From assembly GCF_000719705.1 (NCBI RefSeq), contig NZ_JOHO01000030.1:1-64000 (forward strand): DNA of 64,000 nt, read 5' to 3'. Below the pieces are notes generated by a model. The model had not been told where the DNA came from. It saw only the letters and a list, made by a program, of their open reading frames with translations, and did not search any database. This DNA comes from Streptomyces sp. NRRL S-350. Lineage in GTDB: Bacteria > Actinomycetota > Actinomycetes > Streptomycetales > Streptomycetaceae. Position 1 is the stretch's first letter. Each line of letters begins with the position of its first letter. The position numbers were made by a program, and so were the translations under genes. Positions 50,916-64,000 of the stretch are shown one piece after another.

Positions 50916-53900
50916 ATGGGCACGACGGAGGGCGCGGACCCGGCCGAGGGCGACCTGCGCGGGCCGCGGTCCCGGTCGGAGGCCGGCGCCGAGCCGGAGG
51001 AACAGCCGCGGAGCAGGGTGGAGCGGTGGTCGAAGGGGCGGTGGCGCGGCTCCGAGGCCGTACCGGGCGGGGCGTCCCGGCTCGGGTCCGTCCCGCACAC
51101 CCGGGTGGACCCGGAGGCCGCGACCCGTCGGGTGGGCGGCGCCGAGCCGCGCCACGACCCGCAGGCGCCGACCAAGGTCCGCACGGGCGGCGGGGGCCGG
51201 TCCGACCCGGAGGCGGTGACCGAGGTCGTCCGACCCCGGCGCGGCGCCGCACCGGGCCCGTCCTGGCAGGACAGCGTCGGACCGGGCCCGAGTCCGGGCG
51301 GAGGATCCGCCCCGGTCGGAGCCGCCCCGGTCGGAGCCGACCCGGGCCAGGACCACGGCTTCGGTGGGCCCCTCGGCGCCGACGGCCCGCCCGAGGACGC
51401 CTTCCCGGGGGCCCTGCGGGCGCGGTTCATCCCGCTGGGCCGGGCCGGCGCCGGCTCCGAGGGCACCGTCTGGTACGTCCGGCGCACCGACGGCGGCGGC
51501 GACGCGGCCGTCAAGGTGGCCGCCACCGGGCAGCCGATGGACCACGACCTGCTCGACCACCTGCGCAACGACGGCTTCCGGCGGCACGTCCCGCACCTGA
51601 TCGACTTCGGGCGGGTCCGCCACCACGGCGCCCTGGTCGACTGGGTGGCGATGGAGTACCTGCCGGTCACCCTCGCCGCGCACGTCGCCGAGTTGTGGCG
51701 CCGGGGCGGGCACACCGACCGGCGGACCACCGAGCAGATCGTCTACGAGCTGGTCGCCCTGCTCGACTTCTGGCAGCAGCGGATCAAGCGCAACCCGCTG
51801 GACTTCAAGCCGGCCAACATCCTGGTGCGCCCCGGCAGCGGGTCCGGCGAGTTCGTGATCGCCGACTTCGGCGGCGTCGACCGGCTGACCGACAGCCGCC
51901 GGTTCAGCTCGGCGATGATGGTCACCGTCGCCTACATGGCCCCCGAGCAACTGGCCGGAAAGAACCACCAGGCCGGCCCCTGGTGGGGCCTCGGCAACGT
52001 GCTGTACGAACTGTTCGTCGGCCGCCCCCGGTTCCTCGGTGCGGACGGCGAGCGCGCCGCCGACCAGGAACTGGAACTGGAACTGGTGATGGGCGAGGAG
52101 GTGGACCTCGCCGCCGTCCAGGACCCACGCCAACTGCTGCTCCTGCAAGGGCTGTTCACCAAGAAACCGGAGGACCGCTGGACCGCGCCGCAGGTCCGCG
52201 CCTGGCTCGCCGGCGGCAGCCCCGAGGTGATCCGCCGCCGGCCCCGGGCACACGCCCGGGCCCACCGGCCGGTCACCTTCCTCGGCAACCCGTTCACCGA
52301 TCCGGTGCGGCTCACCGGGGCGCTGCTCAAGAACTCGGGCGCCGCGGCACGCTGGCTCTCCACCGGCGGCGCGGAGCGCCTGCGGGACTGGCTGCGCGAC
52401 GAGGTCGAGGACACCGTCTTCGACCTGCACTACCTCACCGACGTGGCCCGGGCGCCCGGCTCCCGGCGCGAGGCGGCAGCGGCCGTCGCCGTACTCGCCC
52501 TCGGCGCCGCCTTCGCCCCGTCCGCCACCCCGCACTACCGCGATCGTCCGATCGACACCCCCGGCCTGGAACGCATCCTCACCGAGCCCGACGGCGCCGA
52601 GCTCGTCGACGAGCTGGTCCGCGGCGGAGCACCGGCCGTCGCCGCGCGCTACGACTGCTTCCACCGCGAGTGCGCGAGTGAGCACTGCTCGCGCCTCCTC
52701 GCGCTGGGCGCACTGCCCGACGTGCTCGCCGAGGTCGACCGGTTGGCCCGTACCGTCGGCGGCGGCCGGCGGGGCGGCGGCGGCCTCAGCCCGGAGGAAC
52801 GCGAGGAGGCGCACCGGCAGGCGGTCTGGCTGAGCATCCGCCCCGAGGAGCGCACGCGGCTGCTGGGCCGGCTCTCGCCGCTGCCCGCCGCGCTGCACCG
52901 GCTGCCCCTGCCCGACCGGGTGTCGGAACTGGCGGCCGTCGTCGCGGCCGTGGTGGTGGACGGGGCGCTGGCGGCCGGTGCGCTCGCCCGTACGGCTGCC
53001 CGCGCGGCGGCCCGGAAAGCGGCACCCGACCCGGCGGCGGCCACCCCGCGGGACGTGGTGCGACGCCGCTGGTCGGCGCTGCGGCGCCAGGCCGTGGGAG
53101 CCGACCCGGCGCAGACGGCCGGGTGCGCGGCACTGGTCGCGGCCGAGGCGTTGCGGCGGCGCGGCCGGGGGCGTCCCGAGCGGCCCGGACCGGAGCCCGG
53201 GGTGCGGCGGGAGAGCCGGCTGACCCGGCTCTGGCGCAACCGGCGCAGACGGCCGCCGCTGGACTGGCGCGCCCGGCTGGAGGCCTGGTGGCCGCACGCC
53301 CGCACCGCACTGCCGCGCCGGGCCGGGGCCGTCCTGCTGCTCGTCCTCGGCTTCGGACTGCTGCTCTGGGCGGGCGCGGTGCTCCGCTACCCGGTCGAGG
53401 CGGGCGAGAAGCTGGGCATCGCGCCCGGCGGCGCCTTCGGCGGGCCCCTGAGGTCGGCCGGCGACCACGCGGCACGGCAGGTGGCCGGCCAACTCGGCGG
53501 GGCCTTCGTCGCGGCCGTCGTCCTCGCCTTCTTCCCCGCCCGGGTCGGCGTCGGCACCGCCCTGCTGACCGGCGCCGGGGCCTTCACGATCGGCTACCTG
53601 CGGCTCGGGCCGCCGATGACCGGGGTGGAAGCGCCGCAACCGGTGGCCGAGCGGGTCATCATGTTCGAGGGCGGAATGGGGAGTTGGGCCGGAATCGTGT
53701 CGGTCGTGGCGATCGTCGGGTCGCTCTGGCTGATCGAGCGGGCGTCCAACCGGCTGCTGAAGCCCGCCCATGAGGCCCGGCGGCTGACCAGGCAGGCCTG
53801 GCAACGGCTCGACGCGCGGAGGGCGCCACGCTCCGGCACCGCCTCCCGCCCGCGCCCGGGCCAGCGCCCGGGGCCGGCTGCGGGCGCGGCCGGCGGGCAG

Positions 53901-54359
53901 TGGCGCCCGGGCGGCGCGGGCGTGCGCGACCGGTTGGGATTCGCGCTCGGAACCACGGCGGTGCTGGTCCTGCTCCTGTGGGCGGCGGTCGAGGTGCGGC
54001 TCGCGGCCACCAGGGTGCACCCGACACCGGCCTCCTGGGGGGCGGGCGAGGCGGGTGCGGCCTACCAGGCCGGGTTCGTCATCCTGCTGGCGGTGGTGTC
54101 GCTGGTGAGCACCCTCGGGACCAGGCCCACCGCCCGGGCGCTCTTCGCGGTCTGGATCCCCGCCACGCTGTTCCTCGGCGCCTGGCCCAAGCCGTTGGGC
54201 CCGGTCGAGGCGTTGCGGATCCCGGTGTTCGAAGCGCAGTTCCGCGCCGTCGCGGAGCTGTGGGGGCACGGCGCCTTCTGGGCCGCACTGCTGCTGGCAC
54301 TGCCGCTGGCGGCGTACGGAGTGCTCCGGACGGTGCGGGAGCGGCCGGGGGAGAGGTGA
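50916..54359 (+). CDS. large membrane Ser/Thr protein kinase
   Basis: This protein has 1,147 residues, and GGGGAAGGGG lies before the ATG. The N-terminal 165 residues are disordered and charged. The kinase domain spans about 170-445: Gly-loop LGRAGAGSEGTV, Lys200 in AAVKVA, catalytic loop NPLDFKPANIL (Asp296, Lys298, Asn301; the usual His-Arg is missing) and Asp317 in ADFGG, then YMAPEQLAG. A middle domain contains the cysteine cluster CFHRECASEHC. The C-terminal 350 residues hold about eight hydrophobic segments. This is unlike PASTA-type PknB kinases, whose single transmembrane helix follows the kinase. Function and ligand unknown. Confidence 0.88.
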   Translation: MGTTEGADPAEGDLRGPRSRSEAGAEPEEQPRSRVERWSKGRWRGSEAVPGGASRLGSVPHTRVDPEAATRRVGGAEPRHDPQAPTKVRTGGGGRSDPEAVTEVVRPRRGAAPGPSWQDSVGPGPSPGGGSAPVGAAPVGADPGQDHGFGGPLGADGPPEDAFPGALRARFIPLGRAGAGSEGTVWYVRRTDGGGDAAVKVAATGQPMDHDLLDHLRNDGFRRHVPHLIDFGRVRHHGALVDWVAMEYLPVTLAAHVAELWRRGGHTDRRTTEQIVYELVALLDFWQQRIKRNPLDFKPANILVRPGSGSGEFVIADFGGVDRLTDSRRFSSAMMVTVAYMAPEQLAGKNHQAGPWWGLGNVLYELFVGRPRFLGADGERAADQELELELVMGEEVDLAAVQDPRQLLLLQGLFTKKPEDRWTAPQVRAWLAGGSPEVIRRRPRAHARAHRPVTFLGNPFTDPVRLTGALLKNSGAAARWLSTGGAERLRDWLRDEVEDTVFDLHYLTDVARAPGSRREAAAAVAVLALGAAFAPSATPHYRDRPIDTPGLERILTEPDGAELVDELVRGGAPAVAARYDCFHRECASEHCSRLLALGALPDVLAEVDRLARTVGGGRRGGGGLSPEEREEAHRQAVWLSIRPEERTRLLGRLSPLPAALHRLPLPDRVSELAAVVAAVVVDGALAAGALARTAARAAARKAAPDPAAATPRDVVRRRWSALRRQAVGADPAQTAGCAALVAAEALRRRGRGRPERPGPEPGVRRESRLTRLWRNRRRRPPLDWRARLEAWWPHARTALPRRAGAVLLLVLGFGLLLWAGAVLRYPVEAGEKLGIAPGGAFGGPLRSAGDHAARQVAGQLGGAFVAAVVLAFFPARVGVGTALLTGAGAFTIGYLRLGPPMTGVEAPQPVAERVIMFEGGMGSWAGIVSVVAIVGSLWLIERASNRLLKPAHEARRLTRQAWQRLDARRAPRSGTASRPRPGQRPGPAAGAAGGQWRPGGAGVRDRLGFALGTTAVLVLLLWAAVEVRLAATRVHPTPASWGAGEAGAAYQAGFVILLAVVSLVSTLGTRPTARALFAVWIPATLFLGAWPKPLGPVEALRIPVFEAQFRAVAELWGHGAFWAALLLALPLAAYGVLRTVRERPGER

Positions 54360-54384
54360 GCCGAGGGGGCTGACGGCTGCCACC

Positions 54385-54464
54385 CGTTCAGCCGATCCGT
54401 CGTTCGGCTGGTCCGTCGTTCGGCTGGTCGGTCGTTCGGCCGATCCGCCGTTCGGTCGATCAGC
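54385..54464. repeat. 16-bp tandem repeat between convergent genes
   Basis: Five 16-base units of the CGTTCGGCTGGTCCGT type run from just after the kinase stop into the ribA stop codon. Confidence 0.9.
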
Positions 54465-55089
54465 CGACGAGTTGGGAGAGCTCGATCGAGTGCCCCGTCC
54501 GCTCCACCTTCGCCCGCAGGTACCGGACGTTGCTCGCCGAGAGGTGGACGCCGGTCGGCACCCGGTGGCGGACGGTGATCCCGAGGTCGCCCAACTGCGC
54601 CGCCTTGTCCGGGTTGTTGCTCAGCAGGTCGATGCGCGTGGTGTCGAGCGCGGCGAGCATCTGGGCTGCGGCGGTGTAGTCCCGGCCGTCCTCGGGCAGT
54701 CCGAGCGCGGTGTTGGCGTCGTACGTGTCCAGCCCGGAGTCCTGTAGGGCGTACGCATCGAGCTTGTTGTACAGCCCGATGCCCCGGCCCTCCTGCCGCA
54801 GGTAGAGCAGGTACCCGCCGGCCGCGCCGATCCGTTCGGCCGATTCACGCAGCTGGGGGCCGCAGTCGCAGCGGTCCGAGCCGAAGACGTCCCCGGTCAG
54901 GCACTCGGAGTGCAACCGCACCAGCGGCGTCCCGCCCTCGGGCACCGTGCCGAGCGCGAGTGCCAGGTGTTCGGCTCCGTCGGTGAGGCCGTGGAAGGTG
55001 AAGACGTCCGCGTCGACGCGGTAGCCGTCGGGGAAGGTCAGCGGAATGCGCACGCGCGAGCGCACCGTGGCGGAGCCGGGCAGCGGCAT
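54460..55089 (-). CDS. ribA: GTP cyclohydrolase II
   Basis: This 209-residue enzyme opens GTP in the first committed step of riboflavin synthesis. Zinc ligands are Cys63, Cys74 and Cys76 in SECLTGDVFGSDRCDCG. YLRQEGRGIGLYNKLDAYALQDSG and LLSNNPDK are family motifs. The ATG has GGAGG eight bases upstream. It is a stand-alone RibA without the DHBP synthase half found in RibBA, and it is not beside other rib genes. No FMN riboswitch is seen upstream. Confidence 0.95.
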   Translation of the reverse strand: MPLPGSATVRSRVRIPLTFPDGYRVDADVFTFHGLTDGAEHLALALGTVPEGGTPLVRLHSECLTGDVFGSDRCDCGPQLRESAERIGAAGGYLLYLRQEGRGIGLYNKLDAYALQDSGLDTYDANTALGLPEDGRDYTAAAQMLAALDTTRIDLLSNNPDKAAQLGDLGITVRHRVPTGVHLSASNVRYLRAKVERTGHSIELSQLVG

Positions 55090-55138
55090 GGAACGGGCCT
55101 CCGTCGATCGGGGGTGGACCGGGCTGGATCGGATGCTG

Positions 55139-56786
<1,648 letters not shown>

Positions 56787-56794
56787 ACCCCGGC

Positions 56795-56875
56795 CTGCCG
56801 GCCTGACCTGCCGGCCTGACCTGCCGGCCTGACCAGCCGGCCTGACCTGCCGGCCCCACCAGCCGGCCTCCTGAC
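56795..56875. repeat. 13-bp tandem repeat after gdhA
   Basis: Five 13-base units close to CTGCCGGCCTGAC, plus a longer sixth, start nine bases after the gdhA stop. Each unit contains the palindrome GCCGGC, so the transcript could fold into many small hairpins. Confidence 0.88.
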
Positions 56876-56998
56876 CCGCTGGCTTCCCGACCCGGCCACC
56901 CGGCGATCGGTACCCGACCGGAGCGGGCACCGATTGTCGGGTGCGGCAGGGTGGGTCCTTCCTACGGTGGTGATCAGTAAGGGAAGGACGGGGTTGGC

Positions 56999-57874
56999 GT
57001 GATTGAGCACCTGAACCGGGCGATGGACCACATCGAACGGCACCTGGACGGCGAGATCGACGTGGCCGAGCTGGCACGCATCGCGATGACGTCGGAGTAC
57101 CACTTCCGACGGCTGTTCTCGATGCTCGCCGGGATGCCGCTCTCGGAGTACGTGCGGCGTCGGCGGCTGACCGTCGCGGGGGCCGAAGTCCTGGACGGCG
57201 AACGGACGTTGCTCGACATCGCGGTCCGGTACGGGTACACCTCGGGGGAGGCGTTCGCCCGGGCGTTCCGGGCGATGCACGGCGTCGGGCCGGGGGAGGC
57301 CCGGCGGGACGGTGCGGTGCTCACCTCCCAGCCCCGGATGTCCTTCCGACTCGTCGTGGAAGGAAACAGCAGTATGGAATACCGGATCGTCGAGAAGCCG
57401 GACTTCCGGATCGTCGGAAAGAAGGCCCGGGTCACCCTGGTCTACCTGGGGATCAACCCGGAGATAGCCGAGTTCATCAAGGGACTCGGCACGGAGACCG
57501 TCGAGCGGATCACCGCGCTCGCGGGGACGGACCCGGCCGGCATCGTGTCGGTGAGCGACGACTTCTCGCCCAACCGGGAGGAGGGGTCCGAACTCGACTA
57601 CTGGCACGCGGTGGTGGCGCGCGAGGACGCCGTGGTCCCGGCGGACCTGGACGTCCTCGACGTCCCGGCCGGCACCTGGGCCGTGTTCACCAACGCCGGA
57701 CCGTTCCCGGAGGCGCTGCAGAAGATGTGGGGGGACGTGGCCAGCCAGTGGTTCCCGTCCAACCCGTACGAGGCCCGGCCTGGTCCGGAGATCCTGAGGA
57801 CCCGGTTCGTCCCGGAGACGGGTGACACCGAGGCGGAGCTCTGGATCCCCGTGGCGCGGGCCGCGCGGGGCTGA
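56999..57874 (+). CDS. AraC-family regulator with GyrI-like effector domain
   Basis: This 291-residue protein starts at a GTG with a purine-rich GGGAAGGA upstream. Two HTH motifs lie in 5-105 (IDVAELARIAMTSEYHFRRLFSMLAGMPLSEYVRRRRL and LLDIAVRYGYTSGEAFARAFRAMHG). The GyrI-like small-molecule-binding domain follows from about 128 to the end (EYRIVEKPDFRIVGKKARVT, WAVFTNAGPFPEALQKMW, ELWIPV). Proteins of this build resemble Rob/SoxS-type multidrug sensors. No obvious target gene is divergent from it. Confidence 0.92.
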   Translation: MIEHLNRAMDHIERHLDGEIDVAELARIAMTSEYHFRRLFSMLAGMPLSEYVRRRRLTVAGAEVLDGERTLLDIAVRYGYTSGEAFARAFRAMHGVGPGEARRDGAVLTSQPRMSFRLVVEGNSSMEYRIVEKPDFRIVGKKARVTLVYLGINPEIAEFIKGLGTETVERITALAGTDPAGIVSVSDDFSPNREEGSELDYWHAVVAREDAVVPADLDVLDVPAGTWAVFTNAGPFPEALQKMWGDVASQWFPSNPYEARPGPEILRTRFVPETGDTEAELWIPVARAARG

Positions 57875-57926
57875 CCGACCGTACCGGGCCGCCGGGCCGT
57901 GCGGTGCCGGCGGCGCGGCGGCGCGG

Positions 57927-58026
57927 GGGCCGACAAGTAACAGATGACAGCCGACAGCTGACAGAGTTCGAAATCTGTTATCTGTCGGCTGTCATCTGTC
58001 ATCTGTCTTCTGTTACTTGTTCGCCG
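57927..58026. repeat. palindromic heptad element E
   Basis: The core CAGAGTTCGAAATCTG spans 57962-57977. Outward words to the right are TTATCTG, TCGGCTG, TCATCTG twice, TCTTCTG and TTACTTG. Outward to the left, on the opposite strand, they are TCAGCTG, TCGGCTG, TCATCTG and TTACTTG. The two arms thus carry the same ordered words, with two extra on the right. It lies 50 bases after the AraC-GyrI stop. Confidence 0.92.
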
Positions 58027-58162
58027 CGCCCGTCGCCGGCCCTCCCCGCCCCGCCCGCAGCACCCGCCCGTTCGGCTCACCAGCGCCCACCTCCCGCCCT
58101 CCCCGCCCCGCATCCTGGGCAGGGAGGGTCGGGGGCCGAGACCGAGCTGGAGAGCAGGACCC

Positions 58163-58927
58163 ATGAAGCAGACGTCCGTGACCACCAACGCCCCGTGCTG
58201 GGTCGAGCTGGGCACCTCCGACCCGACCGCCGCCAGGGCCTTCTACAGCGAGCTGTTCGGCTGGCGGGAGGACGACCGCTCGCGCCCGGCAGGCAGTGAC
58301 TACGCCCAGATGCTGGTTGGCGACGCCCCGGCCGCCGCGATCACCCCGCGCTACGCGCCGCGGCAGCCGACCGCCTGGACGGTCTGCTTCGCGGTCGCCG
58401 ACGCGGACGCCACCGCCGCGAGGATCGCGGAGTCCGGCGGCAGCATCCTCAAGGAGCCCACCGACGTCCTGGACCACGGCCGCTTCGCGGTGGCCGCCGA
58501 CCCGTCCCGCGCGGTCTTCATCCTCTGGCAGGCCCGCGCCTTCCGGGGCGCCGGGGTGTTCAACGAGCCCGGCTCGCTCGGCTGGGTGGAACTGCTGACC
58601 CGCGACCCGGCCGGCGCGACCGCGTTCTACCCGTCGGTCTTCGGCTGGTCCGTCGCCCCGTCCGAGCACTACACCCAGTGGGGCCTGGCCGGCCGGGACT
58701 TCGGCGGCATGCTGGCGATGGACGACCGCTTCCCGCCCGAGGTGCCGCCGCACTGGCTGCCGTACTTCGCGGTCCTCGACGCCGACGTCACCGTCAGCCG
58801 GGCGGTGACCCTCGGCGGGGACGTGCTGATGCCTGTCTTCGGCATGCCGGGCGGTCGGCGGATCGCCGTGCTGCGCGACCCCCAGGGTGCCGCGTTCGGC
58901 GTCTACGCCTCCGGTACGGAGGGCTGA
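58163..58927 (+). CDS. VOC-family (glyoxalase-like) protein, two tandem domains
   Basis: This 254-residue protein has two betaalphabetabetabeta modules (about 9-120 and 138-250), starting CWVELGTSDPTAARAFYSELFGW and GWVELLTRDPAGATAFYPSVFGW. Such proteins are often annotated as hydroxylases or antibiotic-binding proteins, but metal ligands are not obvious. Its ribosome site is GGAGAG. The last 25 bases overlap the end of the convergent lnt gene. Confidence 0.9.
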   Translation: MKQTSVTTNAPCWVELGTSDPTAARAFYSELFGWREDDRSRPAGSDYAQMLVGDAPAAAITPRYAPRQPTAWTVCFAVADADATAARIAESGGSILKEPTDVLDHGRFAVAADPSRAVFILWQARAFRGAGVFNEPGSLGWVELLTRDPAGATAFYPSVFGWSVAPSEHYTQWGLAGRDFGGMLAMDDRFPPEVPPHWLPYFAVLDADVTVSRAVTLGGDVLMPVFGMPGGRRIAVLRDPQGAAFGVYASGTEG

Positions 58928-60501
58928 CCGGAACGCCGTGCGGCACGCCGGGCCGCGCGCGAGCGCCACCCCGCCACCGCCGCCCCCGCCGTGACCAGCA
59001 ACGCCCCCATCGGTACCACGTCGCCGATCCGGTCGTACCAGGTCAGCGTGCCGGGGGCGGTGAGCGGCAGCCGGACGGTCAGCGCGCCGGTGCTGTCGGT
59101 GCCCATCCGGGCGAGTTCCCGGCCCTGGGCGTCGAATGCCGCCGAGACCCCGGTGAGCGAGGCCTGGACGGCCGGTCGGCCGGTCTCGGCGGCCCGGATC
59201 GCGGCCAGCGAGACGTGCTGTTCGGGCGCCCAGGTGTGCTGGAAGGTCGAGGTCGAGGACTGGTAGACCAGGACCCGGGCGCCGTCCCGCGCGGCGGTGC
59301 GGGCCATGTCGGGGAAGGCCGATTCGAAGCAGATGAGCGCCCCGACGGGCAGCGGCGCGCCCGTCCGGTCGGTGGTCGGGAGCACGTGGAACCCGGTGCC
59401 GGGCGCCCGGTTCTCGCCCGCCGCCCGGCTGACTCCGGCGATCCAGCCGAGCGCCGGCCGCAGCGGGATGTACTCGCCGAACGGGACCAGCCGGATCTTG
59501 CGGTAGCGGTCGGCCACGCCTGCCGGGGAGACCAGCACCGCGTCCTTGGAGATCCGCCCGTCCGCCTTGCGCGCGTCCTCCCCGGCGATGACCTGGGCGC
59601 CGGTGGTCGCGGCGAGCCCGCGCAGCACGTCCAGTGCGGCGGGATCGCGGTCGAGGTCGGCGGTGGTGCTGCTCTCGCCCCACACGACGAGGTCGACGGG
59701 CTGGCCGACCAGTCCGGCGGTGGCCCGGGCGCTGGCGTCGAACCGGGCCTGGGGGTCCTCGACGACGCCGGCCTGGACCAGGGCCACGCTGACGGTCCCG
59801 GACCGGGCGGGCGCTTCGCGCAGCGCGAACAGCAGGGGACCGGAGGCCAGCACCAGTACCGTCGCCGACGCCGCGACGGCCCGCGGCCGCCAGTGCACCG
59901 CGGTCAGCGCGATCAGCACCCCGGTGTTCACCGCCGCCACGGCCGCGCTGACCAGCCAGATCCCACCCGCCGACGCCAGTCCGAGGATCGCCGGGTGCTG
60001 CCACTGGGTGGCGCCGAGCAGCGCCCACGGACCGCCGAGCGCGTGCCAGGACCGCGCGTACTCGGCGGACACCCAGACCGCGGGGACGACCGCCAGCGCG
60101 AGCAGGGCCCGACGGGTGGTCAGCGGGGGGCGCAGCAGCCGGTGCACGGTGTACCCGACGGCGCCCTGCAGCGCCCCGAACAGCACCGCGATCACCGGCA
60201 GGCCCGGTCCGACGGACGGGATCAGCCAGTACATCGCGGTCATGATGAACCCGGCCCCGAACCACCATCCGCGCACCGCCGCCTCGCGCCCCCCGGGCGC
60301 CCGCTGCATCAGCAGCAGTCCGGGGACGAGGGCGATCCACGCCAGCCAGGCCTGCCCGGGCGTCGGGAACGCGAGGACGGGCACCGCCCCGGCCGCCAAC
60401 GCGCCGAACCGGGCGCGGTACTGGTGTGGCGGGTGCGGCTCCCGTTCGTCCGGGGGAGTCGTGCTCGGAGCTGGGCTGGGGAGAGCGATGCGGCGCGACA
60501 T
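58903..60501 (-). CDS. lnt: apolipoprotein N-acyltransferase
   Basis: This 532-residue membrane enzyme adds the third acyl chain to lipoproteins. Several N-terminal transmembrane helices (about 30-215) precede a carbon-nitrogen hydrolase domain. That domain has LVVWGESST, VPFGEYIPLRP and the nucleophile cysteine in GALICFESAFPD, with QASLTGVSAAFD further on. The C-terminal helix (GALLVTAGAAVAGW) and an RRAARR tail complete the family layout. The ATG at 60501 is the best start. It overlaps the VOC gene by 25 bases at the 3' end. Confidence 0.9.
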   Translation of the reverse strand: MSRRIALPSPAPSTTPPDEREPHPPHQYRARFGALAAGAVPVLAFPTPGQAWLAWIALVPGLLLMQRAPGGREAAVRGWWFGAGFIMTAMYWLIPSVGPGLPVIAVLFGALQGAVGYTVHRLLRPPLTTRRALLALAVVPAVWVSAEYARSWHALGGPWALLGATQWQHPAILGLASAGGIWLVSAAVAAVNTGVLIALTAVHWRPRAVAASATVLVLASGPLLFALREAPARSGTVSVALVQAGVVEDPQARFDASARATAGLVGQPVDLVVWGESSTTADLDRDPAALDVLRGLAATTGAQVIAGEDARKADGRISKDAVLVSPAGVADRYRKIRLVPFGEYIPLRPALGWIAGVSRAAGENRAPGTGFHVLPTTDRTGAPLPVGALICFESAFPDMARTAARDGARVLVYQSSTSTFQHTWAPEQHVSLAAIRAAETGRPAVQASLTGVSAAFDAQGRELARMGTDSTGALTVRLPLTAPGTLTWYDRIGDVVPMGALLVTAGAAVAGWRSRAARRAARRSGQPSVPEA

Positions 60502-60630
60502 GCCCCGTATTGTCCGCCTGGGAGGAGATTGCTGCCAGGTGGCGGCACATGAGGTTGACGCCCGGGCGGCGGGGAAGCGGCGTGGAAGCGGTACGAAAGC
60601 GGTTCCGGAGCGCCGTCCGGACCATCCGCA

Positions 60631-60690
60631 CCATCCGGAGAACCGTCCGGAGAACCGTCCGAAGGATCGTCCGGGGAACCGTCCGGTCCG
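60631..60690. repeat. 12-bp tandem repeat in the lnt-cobN gap
   Basis: Five 12-base units of the CCGTCCGGAGAA type lie in the 317-base gap between the lnt start and the cobN stop (60502-60818). Nothing else in that gap is recognised, and no gene is supported there. Confidence 0.85.
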
Positions 60691-60818
60691 GACGACGGGA
60701 GGCGGAGACCGCCCGCACGCCGTGCCGTCGCGTGGCCGAACGGCGGGCGGGCGAAGGCCGGTTGGGACGTCACGCGGCCGCAGCCCCTCCGGGAGGGACG
60801 GCGGCCGCGGGGCGGGGC

Positions 60819-64000
<3,182 letters not shown>

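Noticed and set aside
48384..54359. A single open frame of almost 2,000 codons running through the GGDEF-EAL gene into the kinase
   Set aside because: Up to 50915 it is an off-frame shadow of the GGDEF-EAL gene, with arginine-alanine-proline noise. The real kinase starts at the ATG at 50916, which has a strong ribosome site.

Overview
The window comes from a very GC-rich actinobacterium, almost certainly a member of the Streptomycetaceae (Streptomyces or Kitasatospora). The reasons are GC close to 100% at third codon positions, GTG/TTG starts, ATGA/GTGA/TGATG overlaps inside operons, a compact Tad pilus locus, an ergothioneine operon, a DUF574-type methyltransferase and a bacterial nitric oxide synthase. 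No rRNA, tRNA, CRISPR array, insertion sequence or prophage gene was seen. The right edge cuts through cobN.

Layout. 0.2-13.1 kb holds housekeeping and accessory enzymes: gamma-glutamyltransferase, exonuclease III, a small secreted protein, a lysoplasmalogenase-family membrane protein, a fused orphan TIGR02677/TIGR02678 protein, a sulfite-oxidase-fold molybdoenzyme, a TetR regulator, acyl-CoA thioesterase II, a metallo-beta-lactamase-fold hydrolase, a MaoC-type dehydratase and an FMN-binding PPOX-fold protein. 13.4-31.2 kb is a Tad/Flp-type secretion or pilus locus: lipoprotein, secreted protein, CpaB, TadZ, TadA, TadB, TadC, a small pilin, TadE-like and TadG-like pseudopilins, and a 1,389-residue LysM/BTAD membrane protein. 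Two homologous proteins with a degenerate caspase-like layout bracket it. 31.4-37.3 kb holds a sedolisin protease and a short-chain dehydrogenase/thiolase/acyl-CoA dehydrogenase operon with a divergent TetR gene. 37.4-47.2 kb holds nitric oxide synthase, a sugar permease and the ergothioneine genes egtABCD, preceded by a PatB-type C-S lyase that could supply the missing EgtE step. 47.4-54.4 kb carries a methyltransferase, a GGDEF-EAL protein and a large membrane-bound Ser/Thr kinase. 54.4-64 kb holds ribA, gdhA, an AraC-GyrI regulator, a VOC protein, apolipoprotein N-acyltransferase and cobN.

The most striking structure is non-coding: five dispersed palindromic elements (near 10.5, 31.3, 33.8, 46.5 and 58.0 kb). 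Each is centred on CAGATTTCGAAATCTG or a close variant, and each is flanked in both directions by uninterrupted 7-nt words of the form TYNNCTG. They are AT-rich against the background, lie at gene 3' ends, and in two cases form part of a reading frame (the 3' end of a hydrolase and the start of the C-S lyase). I do not recognise this family. The window is also rich in minisatellites of 12-16 bp, both between genes and in disordered protein tails.
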